From: Psychroserpens luteus
GTDB lineage: Bacteria > Bacteroidota > Bacteroidia > Flavobacteriales > Flavobacteriaceae
Length of the DNA: 64,000 nucleotides
NCBI RefSeq assembly: GCF_015319355.1
Contig: NZ_JADILU010000003.1
Span: 62,001 to 126,000, forward strand
Direction: 5' to 3'
The translations under genes were made by a program, and so were the position numbers. Below the pieces are notes generated by a model, which was not told the origin of the DNA, searched no databases, and was given only the letters and a program-made list of their open reading frames with translations. This document shows positions 42,810 through 51,317 of this stretch, piece after piece (the stretch's first letter is position 1; every line of letters begins with the position of its first letter).

Positions 42810-43466
42810 ATGATTGATATTAAACTTTTACAACATCTAGAAGGTTTCCTTACAGAGAATCGCATAGAAAAATTTGCTAAAGTGTTGTCTCAACGTACAA
42901 AACATTTTACGGTTGCTACAGAAGATGTGTATCAACTTCACAATACAAGTGCTGTCATGAGAAGTTGTGATGTGTTTGGTGTGCAAGAACTTCATATTAT
43001 TGAAGAGCAAAACTCTAAAGATATTGATCGGGAAATTGCAATGGGAGCTCAAAAATGGGTGGATTTAAAGCGGTATCACTCTGTTAAAGATGCGCTTAAA
43101 AATTTAAAAAGCGAAGGTTATCAAATTGTTGCAACGACACCACATGAAAAGGATAATGTTTTATCAGAATTTGATATCACCAAAAAATCGTGTTTTTTCT
43201 TCGGAAGGGAAACCAAAGGATTATCTCAAGAAGTCATTGATGAAGCAGATTGCTTTTTAAAAATACCTATGGTTGGTTTTACTGAAAGTTTAAACATATC
43301 GGTTTCTGCAGCTATTATTCTTCAGGATGTAACTTCCAAATTGAAAGCGAGTGATGTGAATTGGCAACTTACTGAAGATGAAAAAATAGAAAAACGAATC
43401 GATTGGTGTAAAAAGACAATCAAGAGCTATGAACAAGTGATTGAGCGCTTTTACGAAAACAATTAA
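42810..43466 (+). CDS. trmH: tRNA (guanosine-2'-O-)-methyltransferase, TrmH family
   Basis: 218 aa SpoU/TrmH protein. Motif 1 H-N-T-S-A-V-M-R-S-C-D (about 48-58), motif 2 F-F-F-G-R-E-T-K-G-L (about 129-138) and motif 3 I-P-M-V-G-F-T-E-S-L-N-I-S-V-S-A-A (about 152-168) form the deep trefoil knot and SAM site. Length fits TrmH, which methylates G18 in the tRNA D-loop. Confidence 0.88.
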   Translation: MIDIKLLQHLEGFLTENRIEKFAKVLSQRTKHFTVATEDVYQLHNTSAVMRSCDVFGVQELHIIEEQNSKDIDREIAMGAQKWVDLKRYHSVKDALKNLKSEGYQIVATTPHEKDNVLSEFDITKKSCFFFGRETKGLSQEVIDEADCFLKIPMVGFTESLNISVSAAIILQDVTSKLKASDVNWQLTEDEKIEKRIDWCKKTIKSYEQVIERFYENN

Positions 43467-43498
43467 GAAAATATCATTAGAAATTTCTATAGATAGAT

Positions 43499-44278
43499 CT
43501 AAAATCTACCAGACTTATTTCTATTAAGAATTTTATACTCTTCGTAGCATTCGCTAATAGCATCAAGCATTTGAAGATCATTAGCAGAATTTATAAAGTC
43601 TTTAGAGTAATTACATTGATTGACAATTTCATCTAAATCATATTTATCAACTTGCAATAAAACGGTTAGCATTTCTCTATCAAAACGAGAGGCGAGGAGG
43701 TTTCTAATCTCATCATCTTTCTTCATTTTTTTAAGCTTACGTAGTTCTTTTGCCTTTTTTCCGAAGATATTATGCAAAAAATCTGCAGGATTAAAAATAG
43801 CACCTAAAACTTTATTTACCGCATTAGGTCGTCTATCTCCAGCTTCATAACCACTATTTAAACCAGAAATACTATATCTGTGATTGGATTTAATAGGCAC
43901 TTGTTTAACATCAATTTCTAAATAACCTGTTAGTTTTAATTGATTGACAACCACCTCTTCCAATGCTAAAGCAGATTCTACCATACCAATTTTTGTTTCA
44001 CCAAATTTCAACCAGTCATTTGTGACTCTAACCTTAATAGATTTATAACCTAAGTAAGATAAATGTAAGGTATCGTTGAGTTGCGCCCTGATTTCAAAAC
44101 TACCTTCTTCATTTGAAGACGTTCCAATAACTTGGTTTAGGTTCACAATATTAACTCGATCAATTGGCTTATCTGTAGTTAAATCTATAATAGTTCCTTT
44201 TACAGAGGTTTCAATTTCTTGGGTAAAACCAAAACTGGTTATAGAAATAAATAAAATTAGAGTTATAATGTGTTTCAT
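43499..44278 (-). CDS. carboxypeptidase-like regulatory domain (CarboxypepD_reg-like) secreted protein
   Basis: About 259 aa from the Met at 44278 (MKHIITL), which opens a signal peptide; the frame continues to 44359 with an unlikely N-terminus. Domain: V-K-G-T-I-I-D-L-T-T-D-K-P-I (about 27-40), V-N-I-V-N-L-N-Q-V-I-G-T-S-S-N-E-E-G-S-F-E-I, L-S-Y-L-G-Y-K. This is the beta-sandwich found at the start of SusC-like receptors, here with a helical C-terminus and no barrel. Envelope protein, role unknown. Confidence 0.8.
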   Translation of the reverse strand: MKHIITLILFISITSFGFTQEIETSVKGTIIDLTTDKPIDRVNIVNLNQVIGTSSNEEGSFEIRAQLNDTLHLSYLGYKSIKVRVTNDWLKFGETKIGMVESALALEEVVVNQLKLTGYLEIDVKQVPIKSNHRYSISGLNSGYEAGDRRPNAVNKVLGAIFNPADFLHNIFGKKAKELRKLKKMKKDDEIRNLLASRFDREMLTVLLQVDKYDLDEIVNQCNYSKDFINSANDLQMLDAISECYEEYKILNRNKSGRF

Positions 44279-44372
44279 ATTGTTGTTTGATATGTTAAAA
44301 ATAGTAAACAAATTGCATATCACATTAGAGTGGTCGCAAATTTGACTAAATATTAACAAGAAGGCAAAAAAA

Positions 44373-44397
44373 AACCTCGCAACATTGTTGCGAGGTT
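44373..44397 (-). terminator. intrinsic terminator of the DEAD-box helicase gene
   Basis: AACCTCGCAACA pairs with TGTTGCGAGGTT, a 12-bp GC-rich stem with a one-base centre, A9 on the plus strand (U-tract for the minus-strand transcript). Located 8 bp past the helicase stop at 44405. Confidence 0.85.
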
Positions 44398-44404
44398 TCT
44401 ATAT

Positions 44405-46321
44405 TTAATCTCTACGTCTAGAGCGTCTTGGTCTATCTGCTCCTGAAGAACTTTCAGAGCTTCTTGATGGTCTAGATTCTCCTCCAGAACTTCGTCTATC
44501 ACTTCTGTTTCCAGATCCTCCTTCAATAGAACGTCTATCACCACCTCTAGAATCACTACGTCTTGAGTCACCACCAGAACTTCGTCTTCCAGATGAGCGT
44601 TTATCATCGTTGCGTCTTCGGTTTCCACCACCAGAACCACCATCACGACGTCCACCACCAGAGCGTCCGCCACGACTTCTTCCGCCACCGCCTTTGTCTT
44701 CACTAACTTCTACGTTAACAAAGCGTCCGTCGTGCTTATAGTCTGTAAAGAATGCCAATACTTTTTCTTGACTTTCTTTTTCAGTATTAAAGAAAGAAAA
44801 ACTCTCTTTAACATCTACTTTGAAAACATCATCACGACCTAACTCTAAAACTTCTTTTAAGAAATCTTTAAGTTTCATCCAATCGTAACCATCTTTTTGT
44901 CCAACATTAATAAAGTAACGTGTTTCATTTGCGCTACCTCCATAACCTCGTCCGCCAGAATCTCGTCCAGAATCTCTTTCAGAATCTCTAGATGAACTTG
45001 GTTCATTAAGCTTTTTAGATTTTTGGTAGTAGTTAAAGAAACGTGTAAACTCTACAGAGAAGAATTTTTTAATCAATTCATCTTTATCTGTATCTACAAA
45101 TAACTCATTAATGCTTGTTAAATACTTGTCAATCTCATGATTAACTTCTGTATTGTGAATCTTATTAGCGAGAGACATTAATTGTACTTCGCAAATTTCC
45201 ATTCCGTCAGGAATTTCTTTTTTCTCAAATTCTTTTTTGATGATACGCTCAATACCTCTAATCTTACGTACTTCACTTTTAGAAACAATCACCATAGAAA
45301 TACCAGTTTTACCAGCACGTCCAGTTCTTCCAGAACGGTGAGTGTAAATTTCTGGTTCATCAGGTAATTGGTAATTGATAACGTGAGTAATATCATCTAC
45401 ATCAATACCACGAGCAGCTACATCTGTAGCAACAAGCATTTGTATTTGTTTGTTTCTAAACGATTTCATTACTAAATCACGTTGATTTTGACTTAAATCA
45501 CCATGTAAAGCTCCAGCACTATAACCATCTTCGATTAAGTTTTCGGCAACTTTTTGAGTATCACGTTTTGTACGACAAAAAATCACAGAAAATATATCTG
45601 GATTAGCATCACACAAACGTTTCAACGCTTGGTAACGATCTCTAGCGTTTACTAAATAGTATTCATGAGAGACTTGACTTGTACTTTCGTTTTTATTTCC
45701 AACAGTAATTTCTATTGGATCATGCATGAAATCTTTTGCAATTCTAGATACCTCTCTTGGCATTGTTGCAGAAAATAACCATGTGTTTTTATCTTCAGGT
45801 GTATGCGATAGAATATCTGTGATATCCTCATAGAATCCCATGTTTAACATCTCATCTGCTTCATCTAAAACCGAATATTCAATTTTAGAAATGTCAACCA
45901 TATTTCTATTGATCATATCTTTCATACGACCAGGAGTAGCTACAATAATTTGTGCACCACGTTTCACAGCTCTCGCTTGATCTTGGATGCTTGCTCCACC
46001 ATAAATAGCAACAACATTTAAACCTTTAGAATACTTACCGTAAAGTTTAAGTTCGTTTGCAATTTGTAAACAAAGTTCACGTGTAGGAGATAATATTAAT
46101 CCTTGAGTGGTACGACTACCTACATCAATTTTGTGTAACATTGGGAAACCAAATGCTGCAGTTTTACCTGTTCCTGTTTGCGCTAAGGCAACAAGATCAA
46201 TATCTTTTTCTAATAATAATGGGATTGCTTTTGCTTGTACATCACTAGGTTTTTCAAATCCTAAATCTGTAATAGCGTGTAAAAGGTCTTCATTAAGACC
46301 GAGTTCTTGGAATGTGCTCAT
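44405..46321 (-). CDS. DEAD-box RNA helicase with DbpA-like RNA-binding domain and Arg/Gly/Ser tail
   Basis: 638 aa, CsdA/DeaD type. Helicase motifs: A-Q-T-G-T-G-K-T (about 44-51), P-T-R-E-L (about 95-99), D-E-A-D (about 152-155), S-A-T (about 185-187), H-R-S-G-R-T-G-R-A-G (about 330). A DbpA_RBD follows at about 470-545, then about 90 residues of R/G/S repeats typical of RNA-annealing tails. Unwinds structured RNA, often in ribosome assembly or cold adaptation. Long 5' leader (46322-46500), so post-transcriptional control is possible. Confidence 0.92.
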   Translation of the reverse strand: MSTFQELGLNEDLLHAITDLGFEKPSDVQAKAIPLLLEKDIDLVALAQTGTGKTAAFGFPMLHKIDVGSRTTQGLILSPTRELCLQIANELKLYGKYSKGLNVVAIYGGASIQDQARAVKRGAQIIVATPGRMKDMINRNMVDISKIEYSVLDEADEMLNMGFYEDITDILSHTPEDKNTWLFSATMPREVSRIAKDFMHDPIEITVGNKNESTSQVSHEYYLVNARDRYQALKRLCDANPDIFSVIFCRTKRDTQKVAENLIEDGYSAGALHGDLSQNQRDLVMKSFRNKQIQMLVATDVAARGIDVDDITHVINYQLPDEPEIYTHRSGRTGRAGKTGISMVIVSKSEVRKIRGIERIIKKEFEKKEIPDGMEICEVQLMSLANKIHNTEVNHEIDKYLTSINELFVDTDKDELIKKFFSVEFTRFFNYYQKSKKLNEPSSSRDSERDSGRDSGGRGYGGSANETRYFINVGQKDGYDWMKLKDFLKEVLELGRDDVFKVDVKESFSFFNTEKESQEKVLAFFTDYKHDGRFVNVEVSEDKGGGGRSRGGRSGGGRRDGGSGGGNRRRNDDKRSSGRRSSGGDSRRSDSRGGDRRSIEGGSGNRSDRRSSGGESRPSRSSESSSGADRPRRSRRRD

Positions 46322-46531
46322 TCTTTTTGTTTTGTATTCGATTATGTCTTTTTGGTGTTACAAAAGAAGCGAATCGACATACTAAACACTTAAACTTCCA
46401 GGTAACACATCCTCACTCTGAGGAATTTAACTTTTCCGGTTCTTCGGAAATTTCAAGTTGCAAAGGTACGCTTTTATTTGGAAGTAAATTATAATTGGGT
46501 AAATATGTTTTATAATGGTGGTTTTTGGGGA
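46322..46531. other. 5' leader region of the helicase gene
   Basis: No gene. Contains a TTCCGAAG-type word (46442-46449) and inverted GAGG/CCTC stretches; such leaders are common for cold-inducible helicases, but no RNA element could be named. Confidence 0.35.
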
Positions 46532-46690
46532 TGTTTGTTTAACGTCTCCGTATATGAAACGTAGCTTGTAAAAAGATGCTATGGTTTCGGATTATACACG
46601 AGCCAAATTTAAAAATTTGGCGACCTCGCAAAAATGCCCGAACCTTCGTGTTAACAACAACTCGCACTATGTTTTATATACGTTGTTGTG
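46532..46690. repeat. type-4 intergenic repeat (attC-like)
   Basis: Left arm AACGTCTCCGTATATGAAAC plus GTAGC; right arm CTATGTTTTATATACG then TTGTTGTGC. The arms are complementary with mismatches. The centre has GCCAAATTT and AAATTTGGC, a second hairpin. It bounds the first DUF6090 cassette and ends where GTTGTGC begins. Confidence 0.75.
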
Positions 46691-46700
46691 CTTTCGTTAT
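46685..46700. repeat. cassette end, DUF6090 copy 1 (pairs with 47457-47470)
   Basis: GTTGTGCTTTCGTTAT; identical at 47534 and 49410 and complementary, with a few mismatches, to ATAATGAAGCACAA at the other end of each DUF6090 cassette. Confidence 0.75.
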
Positions 46701-46702
46701 TT

Positions 46703-47440
46703 TTATTCAGCTTTTTCTATTTTTTCCAATATTGTAGTTGCTGATTCTTTGTAATATCTTAACAAAGGCAAATAATTTTGAATCGCTACTAATCTATATG
46801 TGATAACTTTATTTTTAAAAATTTCATTTTTTACAAAAAAATCTATCGCTTCAGGATTGTATTTAATATTCATATAGTCAGAGTACCAAGAGAATTTCTC
46901 AAAATATTTTATATTATCAAATGACTCTTCTTTTAATTTATCAAGCACCAAAATTAATGGTTCTACAATTTTATAGAATTGAATAATTTCATTAGTAAAG
47001 TCTCTATTTCCGCTTGTGTTAAAGTTATTATAAGTTTTAATTAATCCTAAACCTTTATCTTGAACTTCAAAATTTATAAAATTATTTATATCCCTTTTGC
47101 CAGGAATAAAATCTGAATAATTAGTAGCATCAATTGAATCCAAAGGAATGCTTGAATATTCTCCAGTAATCATTTTTTCAAGTCTTATTTCTAACTGCTC
47201 ATATTGTTTTATAACAGCATCTATATTTGAGAGGTCAGACTTTAAATTCAGTTCAACTTCATTGTAAATATTGTTAAGTTGATTTTCGTTTATTTTATTT
47301 TCATTCCAATTATTAATTGATAATGCTATTAAAATTCCAATCACGACAAGAATAATTTCTCCGATTGCATAAGTCAGATATTTTCCGAACTTATTTTCAG
47401 TCAGAGTTTTTTGTCTTATTTTTCTAAATAATTTTATCAT
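46703..47440 (-). CDS. DUF6090 family protein, copy 1
   Basis: 245 aa. The first ~45 residues are the DUF6090 hallmark: M-I-K-L-F-R-K-I-R-Q-K-T-L-T-E-N-K-F, then a single membrane segment I-G-E-I-I-L-V-V-I-G-I-L-I-A-L (about 27-41) ending in N-N-W-N-E. The rest is helical and diverges completely from the other two copies. Inner-membrane protein with a periplasmic or cytosolic helical domain; function unknown. Confidence 0.85.
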   Translation of the reverse strand: MIKLFRKIRQKTLTENKFGKYLTYAIGEIILVVIGILIALSINNWNENKINENQLNNIYNEVELNLKSDLSNIDAVIKQYEQLEIRLEKMITGEYSSIPLDSIDATNYSDFIPGKRDINNFINFEVQDKGLGLIKTYNNFNTSGNRDFTNEIIQFYKIVEPLILVLDKLKEESFDNIKYFEKFSWYSDYMNIKYNPEAIDFFVKNEIFKNKVITYRLVAIQNYLPLLRYYKESATTILEKIEKAE

Positions 47441-47470
47441 TGGTTAGCGGTTTCTGATAATGAAGCACAA

Positions 47471-47549
47471 TAGACGCTAAATAACAAGATCTGATTCATT
47501 TTTATGGTTTTAAAATTATGCATTATATCTGTAGTTGTGCTTTCGTTAT
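47471..47549. repeat. short spacer between DUF6090 cassettes 1 and 2
   Basis: About 60 bp starting TAGACGCTAAATAACAAG and ending ATCTGTAGTTGTGC, bounded on both sides by the GTTGTGC/GCACAA cassette ends. Much shorter than the type-1 repeats; probably a degenerate site. Confidence 0.5.
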
Positions 47550-47565
47550 TTTATTACGATTAATT

Positions 47566-48321
47566 TTAACTCTCATTTAGTTCAATTTTTATTAATTGTA
47601 TAATTGATTCAATTTCATTATGCAAATCTTTCCTGTAGCCTAATGCTTCATTAGTAAGAACAGATTTGATTCCCATTAAGTTGCGTATTTTCGGTTGTGC
47701 CATAATTTCAATGTAGTCGTTTTTAGGACCTAATGAAATATTATAATCTGGTATTTTAAATTTCAAAAGGGGCAGAAAGTTAACATATTCAGCACAAATT
47801 TCATCAATCCTAATTTGATGAACATTCATTCTATCCTGAATTAGCTTATCTAAATTATAAACATTTGCTTCTAAAATACTAAGTCTGTCTCTAATAGAAT
47901 CGTTTTGAATTATTGCAATTTTTCCAGCATTTTTCAAATCCGAGTATGTATTAATTACAGGAATCTTTATCTCAAAATCCCAAAACGCTTTGTTGAAATA
48001 TTCTATTGTGTTATTATTATTTAAAACTGTCTTTATTGAATCATTATGCAATATTTTTTCTATAATATCAAGGTAACTTTGTTCATTTTCAATATACTGC
48101 TCCGAATAATTTTTTGCTGAATTTAAATCTTCAAGTAAAACATACAGAGTTTCTTTTTCTACTTTCTTAATTTGTCTTGTTTCATTCCAATTGTTTATCT
48201 GCAAAGCAATCAAAATTCCCATAACGACAAGTATAATTTCGCCAACTGCGTAAATCAGATATTTACTAAATTTATTTTCAGTCAGCATTTTTTGTCTAAT
48301 TTTTCTAAAGAATTTTATCAT
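47566..48321 (-). CDS. DUF6090 family protein, copy 2
   Basis: 251 aa. Same N-terminal 45 residues (M-I-K-F-F-R-K-I-R-Q-K-M-L-T-E-N-K-F-S-K-Y-L) and membrane segment V-G-E-I-I-L-V-V-M-G-I-L-I-A-L; the remaining ~200 residues are unrelated at sequence level. The 32-bp leader before the ATG is identical to that of the other two copies at every base. Function unknown. Confidence 0.85.
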   Translation of the reverse strand: MIKFFRKIRQKMLTENKFSKYLIYAVGEIILVVMGILIALQINNWNETRQIKKVEKETLYVLLEDLNSAKNYSEQYIENEQSYLDIIEKILHNDSIKTVLNNNNTIEYFNKAFWDFEIKIPVINTYSDLKNAGKIAIIQNDSIRDRLSILEANVYNLDKLIQDRMNVHQIRIDEICAEYVNFLPLLKFKIPDYNISLGPKNDYIEIMAQPKIRNLMGIKSVLTNEALGYRKDLHNEIESIIQLIKIELNES

Positions 48322-48352
48322 TGGTTAGCGGTTTCTGATAATGAAGCACAAC

Positions 48353-48535
48353 TCGTTTTATAATAAATTAAACTTGACTTTAACATAAAATATTACGGTA
48401 TATGCCAAGTTTTCAATGATAAAAGTAATGCAACCGTTTTATTAAACCTATACGTAGTTCTACGTATATTTCAATAAAAGTATGTTAAAATAAATTGGTT
48501 GGTTTACGGTTTACCGTAGTGAAGCAAAAAAAAAC
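48353..48535. repeat. type-2 intergenic repeat, copy d
   Basis: Starts TTTTATAATAAATTAAACTT, contains TACGTAGTTCTACGTA, and is cut off after GTTTACCGTAGTGAAGC. Almost identical to the 11278 copy 37 kb away, pointing to recent duplication. It replaces the usual type-1 unit at the 5' end of DUF6090 copy 2. Confidence 0.75.
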
Positions 48536-48730
48536 TTTAATAGTTTTTTTACAATATTATTAGCTTGTAGACTTTTAAAGGAAAAGTGACATCATCCTAA
48601 TATTTTTTCTTCGGAAATAGCCATGAATTTTAAACATGGTCTGCTTTTTGTAATTCAGTTAAAAAATAATTGATGATGTGCATTTCAAAAGTATGAGATG
48701 TATTATATTGTCAACCTAAACAAATTTAAC

Positions 48731-49228
48731 ATGAAAAAATTACTTATTGCTCTTCTTGTTTTTACAATGGGAGTACAGGTGCAAGCTCAAGACACAGCAG
48801 CACCAGAAATGGATGAAGCACAAATGGCTCGAATGATGGAGCTTATGGCACAAAAAATTGAAATGGATGTAGATACGACGCTTTTTACAGCTGTGAGTAC
48901 AAACACTTATGTGTCTGAAAACCCTAAAGCTGTTGTGATGGCTATGATGGTGCCTGAAACGTTTGCTAAGGCTAAAGAAAAAATGGCTGCAGATGATACT
49001 GCCCAATTTAAAATCACAGATAGAGGTGAGAAAACAATTAACGGAGTAAATGTGTTGTTTATGGAAGGGACATCTGAAGCAGAAGGATCAACTTTAGATA
49101 ATGCAGTCTACTGCATGGAAATTGATGCAAATACGTGCTTAATGTTTATTGGTATGGTGGATCAAAAAGCAGATGCTAAATATACTGAAGCAATGAATAA
49201 AGCAATGAACTCGGTTATTAAGAAATAG
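48731..49228 (+). CDS. secreted protein, unknown
   Basis: 165 aa from the ATG at 48731 (MKKLLIALLVF), which gives a signal peptide ending Q-V-Q-A-Q (about 20); a Met at 48698 is unlikely. Mature part rich in Met and Ala with helical periodicity (A-Q-M-A-R-M-M-E-L-M-A-Q-K). No motif. It lies inside the DUF6090 block but is on the opposite strand. Confidence 0.6.
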   Translation: MKKLLIALLVFTMGVQVQAQDTAAPEMDEAQMARMMELMAQKIEMDVDTTLFTAVSTNTYVSENPKAVVMAMMVPETFAKAKEKMAADDTAQFKITDRGEKTINGVNVLFMEGTSEAEGSTLDNAVYCMEIDANTCLMFIGMVDQKADAKYTEAMNKAMNSVIKK

Positions 49229-49256
49229 TTCTTATTTATAAAATAGATTAAAAAAA

Positions 49257-49276
49257 ATCCAGCAGAAGCTGGATTT
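49257..49276 (+). terminator. intrinsic terminator
   Basis: AATCCAGC pairs with GCTGGATT around AGAA, followed by a T-run, 29 bp after the stop of the secreted-protein gene. Confidence 0.8.
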
Positions 49277-49282
49277 TTTTTG

Positions 49283-49421
49283 TTCGTCTAACGTGTTGTG
49301 TATGGTTAGTTGCGTGTTTAAGCAACTAATTTAGCAAATAAATCACAGATAGAATATTCCGCAGGAATATTCGTAAGTAGGCTAGAACTAGCAATTAATT
49401 ATACACGGTGTTGTGCTTTCG
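49283..49421. repeat. type-1 intergenic repeat, copy L, with the split ancestral site
   Basis: Begins TTCGTCTAACGTGTTGTGTA, whose first ten bases are the exact complement of GTTAGACGAA at 50257. Core GTTTAAGCAACTAATTTAGC, right arm AGCAATTAATTATACACG then GTGTTGTGC. Nearly identical to copies B and H. Confidence 0.75.
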
Positions 49422-50183
49422 TTATTCTTTTTTTACTAATTCAGATTCAATTTGTGCTATAATATTTTCAACAAACTTTAAAATATTTTTTTGATATTCC
49501 AATCTATTCTTTTCTAAATCAGATTTTGTTACCAAAACACCTAAAAACGAATCATTTTTTTGATGTCTAATAATTGCACTATTTCTTTCTTCTTCAGTTA
49601 TTGGTTTGTTTAAGCCATTCCTTTTTCTATCTCTTTCAGGTTCCAAGTATGCAGCATAATTACTCGATTTCTCCACCAATGATGATGTTAAATCTAAACA
49701 AAAGTCTTCATCTTCAAAACCATATTTGATCTCTGCAGAAAACTCTGCAAGTAAACTTTTCAATTTTTGATTTTTTATAACGTCAGTTTTACCAGAGCCA
49801 ATCAGTCCATCATAAGTTCCATTAACAGGTTCTACTCTCCAATATGATATTGCTCCGCGATAAATATATTCTCCAATAGAATCAATATTTTTTTGTTCAT
49901 TCATTGTAATTTGCAATTTGTAGCAAAATTCCACGACAGTTGTTTGATTTTTGATTGTCGCTTTAGTCCTATTTTGGGTTTCCAGAAAATCTGTTTTCAT
50001 CGCCTTTAGAATTGCGACTTCTTCATTTTCAGCAATCCTGTTTTGGTTCAAATTATTTATACCTAGAGCAATTAAAATCCCAATAACTACAAGAATAATT
50101 TCTCCGATTGCGTAAATCAGATACTTACTGAATTTATTTTCAGTCAGCAGTTTTTGTCTAATTTTTCTAAAGAATTTTATCAT
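49422..50183 (-). CDS. DUF6090 family protein, copy 3
   Basis: 253 aa. N-terminal M-I-K-F-F-R-K-I-R-Q-K-L-L-T-E-N-K-F-S-K-Y-L, membrane segment I-G-E-I-I-L-V-V-I-G-I-L-I-A-L. A long charged helical C-terminal region follows. Sits in a cassette whose removal would restore the GTTAGAC/GTCTAAC site. Function unknown. Confidence 0.85.
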   Translation of the reverse strand: MIKFFRKIRQKLLTENKFSKYLIYAIGEIILVVIGILIALGINNLNQNRIAENEEVAILKAMKTDFLETQNRTKATIKNQTTVVEFCYKLQITMNEQKNIDSIGEYIYRGAISYWRVEPVNGTYDGLIGSGKTDVIKNQKLKSLLAEFSAEIKYGFEDEDFCLDLTSSLVEKSSNYAAYLEPERDRKRNGLNKPITEEERNSAIIRHQKNDSFLGVLVTKSDLEKNRLEYQKNILKFVENIIAQIESELVKKE

Positions 50184-50702
50184 TGGTTAGCGGTTTCTGA
50201 TAATGAAGCACAACGTTATCTCTGATAAAAAATCGTTTTAATGTTTTTTATCAATCGTTAGACGAAGTTCGTCTATTTTTTTGACAAAGTCAAGTTTTGA
50301 GATTTAACCAAAATCGATGATAATACTATGTTTTCTGGGAACTTAAACTATTGTATTTCGCAATACTTTGTTTTATGATTTTCTTATCTTTCTAAAATTG
50401 ATTATTATAAATAGGGTTATTAATTTTTATATTGATAACCTGACATATTTTCATACTTGATATGTCTTTTTCGTACAGCTTTAGATAGGTGTGTTAATCT
50501 TGCGTTTGATTGCTATCAAAGGCCTAGGGTTGAATTGTTCCAATTTCCGTAGATAAAAATATAGATCTATAAATTATTATTGTCAGGCTTTTAGTTCTTT
50601 GGCTTGATTTTGGTGTTTTGAGTAGTAAGAATAAATTTAAACTAAAATAGTTGCTGCGTAAAAATTATGCAAAAAGTATTTTTAAAAATTAGATAGTATA
50701 GT
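50184..50702. other. long gap with the split-site right half and no gene
   Basis: 519 bp between DUF6090 copy 3 and slyD. Contains the right half GTTAGACGAA (50257-50266), overlapping a terminator-like hairpin TAGACGAA-G-TTCGTCTA (50259-50275) with a T-run after it. The rest is AT-rich with no frame over 20 codons that looks real. A type-1-like TTCCGTAG word occurs near 50552. Confidence 0.5.
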
Positions 50703-51149
50703 ATGAGTCAAGTTAAAGAGAATAACACAATTAAAGTAAATTACACAGGTAAATTATCTGACGGACAAGTTTTTGATAGTTCTGAAGGAAGAGAGCCATT
50801 AGAATTTACTTTAGGACAAGGTCAATTGATACCAGGTTTTGAGAAAGGTGTAATTGATATGAAATTAAATGAAAAGAAAACCATTACAATTGCAAAAGAA
50901 GAAGCATATGGAGACATCAATGCTGCATTAATTCAAGAAGTAAACAAATCTGAGCTTCCTCAAGATGTTGAGCCAAAAGTTGGTATGGGTTTAGTTTCTA
51001 AAACTCCAGATGGACGAGAAATGAATTTACTTGTGGTTGAAGTTAAAGAAGAAAGTATTGTTATAGATGGTAATCATCCTTTAGCAGGAAAAGAGCTTAT
51101 TTTTGATCTAGAAGTGGTTGAAATTAAAGACGCAGAGATTAAAAAATAA
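50703..51149 (+). CDS. FKBP-type peptidyl-prolyl isomerase (SlyD-like)
   Basis: 148 aa. FKBP core I-K-V-N-Y-T-G-K-L-S-D-G-Q-V-F-D-S-S (about 10-27), F-T-L-G-Q-G-Q-L-I-P-G-F-E-K-G (about 36-50), A-K-E-E-A-Y-G (about 63) and the SlyD insert-in-flap C-terminal signature G-N-H-P-L-A-G-K-E-L-I-F. No His-rich metal tail. Cytosolic proline isomerase/chaperone. Followed by a strong terminator. Confidence 0.92.
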   Translation: MSQVKENNTIKVNYTGKLSDGQVFDSSEGREPLEFTLGQGQLIPGFEKGVIDMKLNEKKTITIAKEEAYGDINAALIQEVNKSELPQDVEPKVGMGLVSKTPDGREMNLLVVEVKEESIVIDGNHPLAGKELIFDLEVVEIKDAEIKK

Positions 51150-51175
51150 AATAAGTTACTTGTTTTAAAATATCA

Positions 51176-51216
51176 AAACAGCCTTTGCTTAAACATTGTT
51201 TAAAAAAGGCTGTTTT
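51176..51216 (+). terminator. intrinsic terminator with nested stem
   Basis: AAAACAGCCTTT and AAAGGCTGTTTT form the outer stem with an inner TTAAAC/GTTTAA stem, ending in a T-run. Strongest terminator in the window. Confidence 0.88.
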
Positions 51217-51317
51217 ATTTTTATAATTGATCATACCGAAGAAACCCAATTTCCAGCTTCAGTTTTAAACTAATGTTGATCGATTTATCTTAAAATAAAC
51301 AATGACGTTAAAAATGA

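Larger units (their letters stand above)
46532..50266 (-). mobile_element. accessory block 3: DUF6090 gene cassettes
   Basis: Three minus-strand DUF6090 cassettes interrupted by one plus-strand secreted-protein gene. Each cassette has GTTGTGCTTTCGTTAT on its 3' side and ATAATGAAGCACAA on its 5' side, which pair across the gene. The third cassette splits an older site: TTCGTCTAAC at 49283 and GTTAGACGAA at 50257 are perfect complements and would form one attC-like unit if the cassette were removed. No recombinase present. Confidence 0.65.

Noticed and set aside
44353-44703. Open frame of 116 codons within the helicase gene
   Set aside because: It is an alternate-frame reading of the repetitive RGG/SGG tail on the same strand; composition is an artefact of that repeat.
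46685-50214. Transposon with terminal inverted repeats and target duplications around the DUF6090 genes
   Set aside because: No transposase frame, no direct target-site duplication, and the end pairs differ between cassettes elsewhere; the layout fits cassettes better.
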